Below are positions 1 through 5,165 of a stretch of DNA of 5,165 nucleotides, one piece after another. Source of the DNA: Gemmatimonadota bacterium (GTDB lineage: Bacteria > Gemmatimonadota > Gemmatimonadetes > Palauibacterales > Palauibacteraceae); contig JAUVPT010000147.1 in NCBI GenBank assembly GCA_030598525.1, positions 1 through 5,165 of the forward strand, given 5' to 3'. The position numbers and the translations under genes were made by a program. Within the stretch, counting starts at the first letter, position 1. Each line of letters begins with the position of its first letter. Under the pieces are notes generated by a model, which saw only the letters and a list, made by a program, of their open reading frames with translations, was not told the DNA's origin and did not search any database.

Positions 1-77
1 CGGGGGCAGGAATCCTCAACGCCGAGACCCTGGCCGGGGTCCGTGGGGACAAGAACCGCACCATGTTGATGGACTGA
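1..77 (+). CDS. 3' end of an unrecognised upstream gene (partial)
   Basis: Reading in the frame that begins at base 3 gives about 24 codons ending at a TGA at 75-77; the protein tail ends ...DKNRTMLMD. Third codon positions are strongly G/C, as in the certain genes here, and the stop lies three bases before the next start, as expected inside an operon. The other two forward frames look less like coding sequence. The tail does not resemble the DUF59 (iron-sulfur assembly) half that precedes the zinc ribbon in full-length PaaD, nor the C-terminus of any family I can name. Its neighbour suggests an aromatic-degradation gene, but that is a guess; the visible part is too short to assign a function. 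Confidence 0.55.
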   Translation, partial: GAGILNAETLAGVRGDKNRTMLMD

Positions 78-80
78 CCG

Positions 81-290
81 ATGGCCGACTCTGCCGCACG
101 CCGATCGCTCGGTTCGCCGCTTCACAGCGACGCCATGCCCGATGCGGTGCAGTGCCCGTTCTGTCTCGGATCGGAGACAGAGCAGTTCTCCGCCTTCGGG
201 AGCGCCCTGTCTGTGAGTCAGTACTATTGTCGGGACTGCCGGACCGTGTTCGAGTGGATGAAACGAAAGAGTCCTCGGTCCACTGAGTGA
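81..290 (+). CDS. Stand-alone PaaD-type zinc-ribbon protein (phenylacetyl-CoA epoxidase accessory)
   Basis: This 69-residue protein carries a CPFC pair (C25, C28) and a CRDC pair (C50, C53), a classic four-cysteine zinc-ribbon arrangement. Between and after the pairs it has FGSA (39-42), QYYCRDC and FEWMK, which match the C-terminal zinc ribbon of PaaD. Full PaaD is about 160 residues, with an N-terminal DUF59/MIP18-like domain thought to help mature the di-iron PaaABCE oxygenase that epoxidises phenylacetyl-CoA. Here only the ribbon is present, preceded by about 24 poorly conserved residues, so the DUF59 part is absent or encoded elsewhere. The ATG at 81 is three bases after the previous stop; an internal ATG at 135 would give a 51-residue protein that keeps all four cysteines, and neither start has a convincing ribosome site. 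The domain is well supported; the role as a separate maturation subunit is inferred. Confidence 0.8.
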   Translation: MADSAARRSLGSPLHSDAMPDAVQCPFCLGSETEQFSAFGSALSVSQYYCRDCRTVFEWMKRKSPRSTE

Positions 291-292
291 CC

Positions 293-300
293 GGAAGGAG
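293..300 (+). promoter_or_regulatory. Strong Shine-Dalgarno site for the outer-membrane barrel gene
   Basis: GGAAGGAG lies six bases before the GTG at 307 and fixes that codon as the start. It is the best ribosome site in the left half of the window and begins just two bases after the previous stop codon. Confidence 0.8.
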
Positions 301-306
301 ATCATA

Positions 307-921
307 GTGAGACGCATCGGAGTATCGACGTTCGCGGTGGCACTGGTGGGACTTCTCTGGGCGGCTCCCGTTCAGGCGCAACTCACGGTCGGCGTGGCTG
401 CCGGCGCTACTTCCTCGAGCATGGGTGGCTCCCTCATCACGGCCACCGATTCCGACTGGGGGGTACTGCTCGGCGGCTGGGGTACGGTTCGGTTTCAGTC
501 CAACTTCGGACTCCAGCTGGAGGCGAACTGGGTCCAGAAGGGGGGAGGCGGCACCGTGGAGGGAGACCCTGTCGATCTCGACCTGGACTACTTCGAGCTC
601 CCGCTCACGGTGCAATTGATCGTGGACCTGAGTCCGAATTGGGACTGGAATATGTACGGCGGCATCGCGCTCGCGTTCAAGACGGCCTGCGAGGTGAGCG
701 GCGATGGAACGAAGGAACCCTGCGACACCGGCATCCCGGACTGGACGATCGAGAGCACGGAGTGGAGCGTTCCGTTCGGTACCAGCTTCTCTTACGGGAT
801 GCAGCGCTCGACCCTGACCGCGGACATCCGGTATTCGTACGGGCTATCGACCGCGGTACAGAACTTCAGCCTGAAGAACCGGTCCTGGCAGTTCATCGTC
901 CGGTGGGGCTTCGAGGTCTGA
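307..921 (+). CDS. Small exported outer-membrane beta-barrel protein, function unknown
   Basis: This 204-residue protein starts with GTG, six bases after a strong Shine-Dalgarno site. Residues 1-24 form a classic signal peptide: MRR, a hydrophobic core and a PVQA cleavage motif with QLTVG next. There is no lipobox cysteine. The mature part alternates glycine/aromatic-rich strands (about 51-62, 65-77, 93-105, 113-125, 153-165, 169-179, 193-203) typical of an eight-strand-sized barrel, resembling the PorT/OMP_b-brl type. It ends WGFEV rather than in the usual terminal aromatic residue. Two cysteines (C128, C139) bracket a short polar loop and could form a disulfide. The gene lies 16 bases after the zinc-ribbon gene and six bases before cytochrome b, so it may be co-transcribed with either set. 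Such barrels give no clue to substrate; the location is well supported and the function is not known. Confidence 0.85.
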   Translation: MRRIGVSTFAVALVGLLWAAPVQAQLTVGVAAGATSSSMGGSLITATDSDWGVLLGGWGTVRFQSNFGLQLEANWVQKGGGGTVEGDPVDLDLDYFELPLTVQLIVDLSPNWDWNMYGGIALAFKTACEVSGDGTKEPCDTGIPDWTIESTEWSVPFGTSFSYGMQRSTLTADIRYSYGLSTAVQNFSLKNRSWQFIVRWGFEV

Positions 922-927
922 CGACAC

Positions 928-2358
928 GTGGCTCGCGACAGGCACGCGAAGGGTCCTGAGGCCGAAGAGGAAGCAGACGGGTCTTCGGGGAGTCCGCCCG
1001 GTCTGCCATCCCGTCTCTGGCGATCGATCTTCCGCACGCCGCTGACCCCCCGTACGGAGCGGGAGAGGAAGCGGGTCGTCCTCAACCACCTGGTTTTGCA
1101 CATGCGGCCGGTGCGCGTTCCCGAGCGCACGATCCCGTTCCGGCACACGTTCGGGCTCGGGGGAATGTCCGCCACGCTCGTGGGGCTCCTGATCCTCACG
1201 GGGGTGCTCCTCATGTTCGTCTACGAGCCCTCGCCCGACCGGGCCTACGGGTCGATCGAGGCGCTGCGCCGGAACGTCCGGTTCGGTGGGCTGGTGCGGA
1301 ACGTACACCACTGGAGCGCCAACCTCCTGGTGTTCGTCGCGTTTCTTCACCTGCTCCGCACTTTCTTCACCGGAGCGTTTCACGGGGCCCGCCAGTTCAA
1401 CTGGGTGATCGGCGTCCTTCTGCTCATAGTGGTGCTCGCGGCGAATTTCACCGGCTATCTGCTTCCGTGGGACCAGCTGTCCTTCTGGGCCATCACCATC
1501 GTGACCGGGATGCTGGGCTACCTGCCGGTGATCGGTGAAGGTGTGATACGGCTCGCCCGAGGAGGTACGGAGATCGGGAGCGCCACGCTGATCAACTTCT
1601 ACACGTTCCACACGACGGTCATCCCGGTCACCATCGTGGGACTGATGGCGTTTCATTTCTGGCGCGTCCGCAAGGCGGGCGGGGTGGTGATTCCGCGCGA
1701 ACCCGCCGACGATCCTGCCGACAAGCCGGCGACCGTACTGTTCGTGCCGTCCCTTCTGATGCGGGAGTTCGTCACGGGGCTGCTGCTGGTCGCCGCGGTG
1801 ATGGTTCTTGCCGTAGCGCTGGACGCAGGACTGGGTGCTCCGGCCAATCCCGGGATGAGTCCCAATCCGGCCAAGGCCCCCTGGTACTTCCTGGGTCTGC
1901 AGGAGTTGCTGCTGCATTTCCATCCCACGTGGGCCGTCGTGATTCTGCCGGGGCTCGCCCTCCTTGGACTGCTGGCCATTCCCTACCTGCGGTACGACCC
2001 GCCGATGGAAGGGGCATGGTTCGTGTCCGAGACAGGCCGGTCGCTGGCCGTGGCCGGCGCACTCGCCGCCGTTGCCCTGACCCCGCTCTGGGTGCTCCTG
2101 GACGAGTACGTCATCGACTGGTCCGGGTGGCTGGGCGGGCTGCCGCCCGGCCTGTCGGAGGGTCTCGTGCCGGCGGTCGTAGCGCTCGGGATCATCTGGG
2201 CCGTGATTCGCCTGGCCGGCCGGCAGTACGGTGGGAACCGTCAGGAGACCCTGCAGGCGGCCTTCGCTTTCCTGGCTACCGCGCTCGTGATTCTCACGGC
2301 GGTGGGTGTGTGGTTCCGGGGCGAGGGCATGGCTCTCGGCTGGCCCTGGACACCGTGA
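928..2358 (+). CDS. Cytochrome b of a bc-type quinol-oxidising complex (b6 and subunit IV fused)
   Basis: This 476-residue integral membrane protein would oxidise quinol and carry the two b haems of a bc/b6f-type complex. Helix B has H127 and H141 (VHHWSA...FLHLLRTF); helix D has H228 and H243 (FYTFHTTVIP...FHFWRVRK). The helix D ligands are separated by 14 residues, the b6f-type spacing, not 13 as in mitochondrial-type cytochrome b. GYLLPWDQLSFWA (176-188) is the conserved stretch after helix C. The second half is subunit-IV-like, with KAPWYFLGLQELL (316-328) at the Qo-site position usually occupied by PEWY. I count about nine helices: roughly 78-98, 128-148, 156-178, 229-247, 279-300, 334-353, 372-392, 411-429 and 443-463. 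There is no cysteine anywhere, so no covalently bound extra haem as in b6f. The GTG start is preceded by an in-frame stop at 919-921 and a weak GAGGT at 913-917; the first ~28 residues are acidic and low in complexity. The Rieske gene follows 13 bases later. Confidence 0.95.
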   Translation: MARDRHAKGPEAEEEADGSSGSPPGLPSRLWRSIFRTPLTPRTERERKRVVLNHLVLHMRPVRVPERTIPFRHTFGLGGMSATLVGLLILTGVLLMFVYEPSPDRAYGSIEALRRNVRFGGLVRNVHHWSANLLVFVAFLHLLRTFFTGAFHGARQFNWVIGVLLLIVVLAANFTGYLLPWDQLSFWAITIVTGMLGYLPVIGEGVIRLARGGTEIGSATLINFYTFHTTVIPVTIVGLMAFHFWRVRKAGGVVIPREPADDPADKPATVLFVPSLLMREFVTGLLLVAAVMVLAVALDAGLGAPANPGMSPNPAKAPWYFLGLQELLLHFHPTWAVVILPGLALLGLLAIPYLRYDPPMEGAWFVSETGRSLAVAGALAAVALTPLWVLLDEYVIDWSGWLGGLPPGLSEGLVPAVVALGIIWAVIRLAGRQYGGNRQETLQAAFAFLATALVILTAVGVWFRGEGMALGWPWTP

Positions 2359-2363
2359 GGAGG
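2357..2363 (+). promoter_or_regulatory. Shine-Dalgarno site for the Rieske gene
   Basis: GAGGAGG overlaps the TGA of the cytochrome b gene and lies eight bases before the ATG at 2372 (five before an in-frame GTG at 2369). It supports starting the Rieske protein here and not at the GTG at 2306 inside cytochrome b. Overlap with the upstream stop suggests translation of the two subunits is linked. Confidence 0.75.
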
Positions 2364-2371
2364 CTGCCGTG

Positions 2372-2881
2372 ATGGTTGATCGGCGCGACGAGCGCCCCCC
2401 GACCGAAGAAACGGGTACCAGTCGACGCTCGTTCCTCTCGCGCTTGTGGCTGGGTCTCGGCGGACTGGCGCTCGCCGAGTACGTGTGGCTGATGGTCGAG
2501 TTCCTTCGGCCCCGCCCCGATCCTGCGGAGGCGGCAGGCGTGCTGGTGGCCGGACCTGTCGAGCAATTCGAGCTCGACTCCGTGACCGCTTTCCCGGCCG
2601 GCAGGTTCTACCTCACGCGACTTGCCGATGGCGGATTCCTGGCCGTGTCACGCGAGTGCACGCATCTCGGGTGCACCGTGCCCTGGATGGCTGACGAGGG
2701 ACGGTTCGTATGTCCGTGTCACTCGTCGGCGTACGACATTCGAGGCGACGTTCTGAGTCCGCCGGCGCCAAGGGCCCTCGACATCCACCCCGTACGCATC
2801 GAAAACGGGATCGTGAAGGTCGATACGGGCCGCACCCTCAAGCGGCGGTACTTCGAAGCATCGCAAGTGGCGCGCGCATGA
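2372..2881 (+). CDS. Rieske [2Fe-2S] protein of the bc-type complex
   Basis: This 169-residue protein would take the first electron from quinol at the cytochrome b Qo site and pass it to the complex's c-type cytochrome. The Rieske motifs are intact: CTHLGC (C96, H98, C101) and CPCHSSAYD (C114, C116, H117). C96, C114, H98 and H117 would bind the cluster, with C101-C116 as the stabilising disulfide. S119 and Y121 occupy positions that, in bovine Rieske, hydrogen-bond the cluster and raise its potential. The N-terminus has a twin-arginine motif SRRSFLS (17-23) followed by a hydrophobic helix to about residue 45, so it is probably a Tat-exported, uncleaved membrane-anchored protein. The prolines at 130-133 match the 'Pro loop'. 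Its stop overlaps the next start (ATGA, 2878-2881). The start at ATG 2372 is chosen from the GAGGAGG site; GTG 2369 would add one residue. Confidence 0.95.
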   Translation: MVDRRDERPPTEETGTSRRSFLSRLWLGLGGLALAEYVWLMVEFLRPRPDPAEAAGVLVAGPVEQFELDSVTAFPAGRFYLTRLADGGFLAVSRECTHLGCTVPWMADEGRFVCPCHSSAYDIRGDVLSPPAPRALDIHPVRIENGIVKVDTGRTLKRRYFEASQVARA

Positions 2882-5165
2882 CGGGCGACCTGGTGCGTCG
2901 TTGGAAGATCGCCGGCATCGCGGCCACTGCCGTGATCGTGCTCTCGCTGCCCGTGTACGCGGTGAAAGAAGGCCGTCAGCGCGCGCGGTGGGATGCTGCT
3001 GACCTGGCCCCGGCCTTCACTTTCGTGGGACGCGATCGGTGCGCCGAGTGTCACGAGGAGGAGACCGAAGCCTGGTCCGGCTCGGACCACGACAACGCCA
3101 TGGCTCCGGCGGACTCGGCGAACGTGCGCGGCGACTTCAGCGGCGTGGAGTTCGAGCACAAAGGGATCACCAGCCGATTCACCACGCGTGACGGGCGCTA
3201 CTTCGTGTACACCGAGGGCCCCGGCGGCGGAATGGGCGAATTCGAAATCGCCTACACCTTCGGCTGGGAGCCCCTGCAGCAGTACCTGATCGCGTTTCCG
3301 GGGGGACGATACCAGGCGCTGAGCCTGGCGTGGGACACGGAGCGGGAGGAGTGGTTCCACCTTTATCCCGACCGGGACATCCCCGCGGACGACTGGCTTC
3401 ACTGGACGCGCAGCGCCCAGACCTGGAACGGCATGTGCGCCGAGTGCCATTCCACGAATCTCCAAAAGGGATTCGACCCCGAGACCGACTCGTTCTCGAC
3501 CACCTGGTCGGAGATCGACGTGAGCTGTGAGGCATGTCACGGTCCCGGTTCGCGCCACTCGGAGTGGGCCGATCTGCCCCCGATGGCCAGGCCGGAGGCG
3601 CCCGACTACGACCTCGCAGTCCCGACGTCCGGCATCACTTCGCGGCAGCAGGTCGAGCTGTGCGCGCCGTGCCACTCGCGTCGGACGGAGCTCGGCGACT
3701 ATGCCCACGGCAAGGAAGACCTGCTGGACCACCTGATCCCGGCCCTGCTGGAAGAGCGTCTGTACGAGGCGGACGGGCAGATCCTCGAAGAGGTGTACGT
3801 GTGGGGGTCCTTCGTGCAGAGCAAGATGTACCGGAACGACGTGCGATGCTCGGACTGTCACGATGCGCACAGCCTCGAGCTCAAGTACGAGGACAATGAA
3901 CTGTGCGCGCAGTGTCACCGGGCTGATACGTATGACGTGTTCGAGCACCATTTCCATGAAGATCTGACCGAAGCGGGCGAGCCGAACGAAGGCACACTGT
4001 GCGTGAAGTGCCACATGCCCGAGCGTCCGTACATGGTGGTGGACTGGCGGGCGGACCACAGCCTGCGCATTCCGCGGCCCGACCTCACGCTCGAGATCGG
4101 AACGCCGAATGCGTGCGCGGCGGCCGGATGCCACGAAGACGAGACCGATCAGTGGTCGGCGGACTACTACGTCGAGTGGTATGGCAAGGCGAAGCGGTCT
4201 CACTACGGAACGACGCTGGCGGCGGGACGCGACGGTGAACCCGGTGCGGGTGCCGAGTTGGTTCGGCTGGCCAGCGACCCGCTGTATCCAGCGCTCGTGC
4301 GAGCCACGGCTCTCGGTTTGCTGCAGAGGTATCCCGGCGCGGAAGCCACGCGGGCTATCAACGCGGCCCTGCAGGACGAGGAAGCCCTGATTCGCTATAC
4401 GGCCGCCACGGCTCTGAACACGACGGACCCGGCGGAATTGGTGGACCTCGTGGCGCCGCTCCTTTTCGACCCGACGAAAGCGGTACGTGGCCAGGCAGCC
4501 GTGCGACTGGCCACGGTGTCACGCGAGCTGCTGAAGCCCTACCAGGTCGAGGCACTCGACGAAGCCACGCTGGAGTACGAGGAGACGATGCGCTACTCGC
4601 TCGACTTCCCGTTCGCCGGCCATAACCTGGCCAACCTGTACGTGGCTCGCGGGGAGGCAGGCCTGGCCGAGGAGTACTATCGCCGCGCGATCGAGATCGA
4701 CGACCTGTTCATTCCGGCCAAGATGAACCTGGCGGTGCTGTACAACTCGCAGGGCCGGAACGACGAGGCTGAGTCCCTGCTTCGCGGAGTCCTCGAGGAC
4801 TACCCCGACAACCATGACGCCGAGTATTCGCTCGCCCTCCTGCTGGTCGAGACGGATCGGGCGGCGGAGGCGCTTGCGTGGCTGGAGCGGGCCGCGGACG
4901 GCATGCCGCAGCGCACCCGGATCCGCTACAACCTGGGGCTCCTCGAGCAACAGCTCGGCCGGTTGCCTGAGGCGGAAGAAAGTCTGCGTGCCGCGGTCGA
5001 GGCCGAGCCTCGAAACCTGGATTACCTATACGCGCTCGCGGACCACTATGCCCGCCACGGCGATCTCCGGAACGCCCTGGCGGTGGCTGATCAGATGATC
5101 GCCACTAACCCGGGCGCGCAGGTCGGGCACGACATGAAGGCCGCGTTGGAGCAGGCGATCGGGCA
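2878..5165 (+). CDS. Octahaem cytochrome c with HEAT-like and TPR repeats (3' end outside window)
   Basis: An uninterrupted frame of 762 codons starts at an ATG overlapping the Rieske stop and leaves the window still open. Residues 9-28 are a hydrophobic signal peptide or anchor (possible cleavage after VYA, 28), placing the rest in the periplasm. Haem motifs: CAECH 55-59, CAECH 187-191, CEACH 217-221, CAPCH 262-266, CSDCH 324-328, CAQCH 343-347, CVKCH 375-379, and an atypical CAAAGCH 413-419 (CX4CH). Conserved-looking histidines that could be distal ligands include H71, H227, H285, H331, H357/H358/H360 and H394. After about 446 come HEAT-like helical pairs (to about 555), then five TPRs (578-747). 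The layout matches the 'multihaem cytochrome plus TPR' proteins related to cytochrome c554, whose function is mostly unknown. No CXXCK motif is present, so it is not NrfA nitrite reductase. Gene order and the ATGA overlap suggest it is the electron-accepting c subunit in place of cytochrome c1. Confidence 0.93.
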   Translation, partial: MTGDLVRRWKIAGIAATAVIVLSLPVYAVKEGRQRARWDAADLAPAFTFVGRDRCAECHEEETEAWSGSDHDNAMAPADSANVRGDFSGVEFEHKGITSRFTTRDGRYFVYTEGPGGGMGEFEIAYTFGWEPLQQYLIAFPGGRYQALSLAWDTEREEWFHLYPDRDIPADDWLHWTRSAQTWNGMCAECHSTNLQKGFDPETDSFSTTWSEIDVSCEACHGPGSRHSEWADLPPMARPEAPDYDLAVPTSGITSRQQVELCAPCHSRRTELGDYAHGKEDLLDHLIPALLEERLYEADGQILEEVYVWGSFVQSKMYRNDVRCSDCHDAHSLELKYEDNELCAQCHRADTYDVFEHHFHEDLTEAGEPNEGTLCVKCHMPERPYMVVDWRADHSLRIPRPDLTLEIGTPNACAAAGCHEDETDQWSADYYVEWYGKAKRSHYGTTLAAGRDGEPGAGAELVRLASDPLYPALVRATALGLLQRYPGAEATRAINAALQDEEALIRYTAATALNTTDPAELVDLVAPLLFDPTKAVRGQAAVRLATVSRELLKPYQVEALDEATLEYEETMRYSLDFPFAGHNLANLYVARGEAGLAEEYYRRAIEIDDLFIPAKMNLAVLYNSQGRNDEAESLLRGVLEDYPDNHDAEYSLALLLVETDRAAEALAWLERAADGMPQRTRIRYNLGLLEQQLGRLPEAEESLRAAVEAEPRNLDYLYALADHYARHGDLRNALAVADQMIATNPGAQVGHDMKAALEQAIG
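3040..4134 (+). other. Haem-binding domain: seven CXXCH motifs and one CX4CH
   Basis: This is residues 55-419 of the large cytochrome. Motifs are spaced unevenly: a 127-residue gap between the first and second holds a beta-rich, aromatic segment (about 100-180, with EWFHLYPD and DDWLHW), and the remaining seven are clustered within 233 residues. Every proximal motif ends in CH. CSDCHDAHS and CEACHGPGSRH carry nearby second histidines typical of paired bis-histidine haems. Confidence 0.88.
4609..5118 (+). other. Five tandem TPR repeats in the multihaem cytochrome
   Basis: Residues 578-611, 612-645, 646-679, 680-713 and 714-747 align as five exact 34-residue units with no gaps. Small residues fall at TPR position 8 (A585, A619, A653, G687, A721). 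Alanine falls at position 20 in units 2, 3 and 4 (A631, A665, A699), and proline at position 32 in units 2 and 4 (P643, P711). TPRs form a curved protein-binding surface; here it would sit in the periplasm and could hold a partner of the cytochrome complex. Confidence 0.85.

Noticed and set aside
290..307. Possible terminator or promoter between the zinc-ribbon and barrel genes
   Set aside because: The 16-base gap holds only a Shine-Dalgarno site and has no inverted repeat or T-run; any promoter would have to lie inside the upstream gene and I see no convincing -35/-10 pair.
16..615. Minus-strand open frame (199 codons) opposite the zinc-ribbon and barrel genes
   Set aside because: It spans two well supported genes on the other strand, has low-complexity arginine/serine composition and no ribosome site.
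844..1923. Minus-strand open frame (359 codons) opposite cytochrome b
   Set aside because: The product is highly charged, rich in Gln/Arg/His/Pro and without domains; the plus strand encodes an unmistakable cytochrome b.
2306..2371. N-terminal extension of the Rieske protein to a GTG inside cytochrome b
   Set aside because: It would add 22 residues with no family similarity and overlap cytochrome b by 53 bases, whereas GAGGAGG lies at the right distance from ATG 2372.
1929..2372. Plus-strand open frame (147 codons) over the end of cytochrome b
   Set aside because: It is an arginine-rich alternative frame of a membrane-helix region; no domain or ribosome site supports it.
3534..3899. Plus-strand open frame (121 codons) within the multihaem gene
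   Set aside because: It is an arginine/glycine/proline-rich out-of-frame reading of a region carrying several CXXCH motifs in the main frame.
2719..4203. Long open frame on the minus strand (494 codons) opposite the Rieske/multihaem genes
   Set aside because: It is antisense to a frame with seven CXXCH motifs and a clear domain order. Its translation is arginine/valine/histidine-rich with no recognisable domain, as expected from high third-position GC on the opposite strand.
2878..5165. Assignment of the multihaem protein as NrfA nitrite reductase or hydroxylamine oxidoreductase
   Set aside because: NrfA needs a CXXCK site and none is present. The haem spacing and the HEAT/TPR tail differ from HAO, and I cannot show a HAO-type cross-linking tyrosine. 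A c554-like electron carrier is the safer call.

Overview
The window is a GC-rich bacterial segment of six co-oriented (+ strand) genes packed almost end to end: the tail of an unrecognised gene, a small PaaD-type zinc-ribbon protein, a small outer-membrane beta-barrel protein, a fused cytochrome b, a Rieske iron-sulfur protein, and a large multihaem cytochrome c with TPR repeats that runs off the right edge. High GC at third codon positions, two GTG starts, purine-rich Shine-Dalgarno sites and a Gram-negative secreted barrel suggest a high-GC diderm bacterium. Gemmatimonadota or Acidobacteriota would fit, but this is a guess from style, not a phylogenetic result.

Left part (1-921): about 25 codons of an upstream gene end at 77. 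Three bases later a 69-residue protein begins that matches only the C-terminal CxxC...CxxC part of PaaD, the helper protein of the phenylacetyl-CoA epoxidase system. This suggests that phenylacetate (aerobic aromatic) catabolism genes lie to the left. A strong ribosome site then introduces a 204-residue exported beta-barrel protein of unknown function.

Right part (928-5165): this is a bc-type quinol-oxidising module. A 476-residue cytochrome b combines a b6-like four-helix core (helix D histidines 15 apart) with a subunit-IV-like half and extra helices. A 169-residue Tat-type Rieske protein follows 13 bases later. Where cytochrome c1 would normally be, an ATGA overlap leads into an open frame of at least 762 codons: signal/anchor, seven CXXCH motifs plus one CX4CH motif (eight potential haems), HEAT-like helices, then five consecutive 34-residue TPRs. 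The simplest reading is an unusual Rieske/cytochrome b complex whose electrons leave through a periplasmic octahaem-TPR cytochrome. That physical association is inferred from gene order and overlap.

No gene-free stretch exceeds 20 bases. I see no tRNA, rRNA, insertion sequence, CRISPR array or terminator-like hairpin, so there is little room for transcription to stop between these genes.
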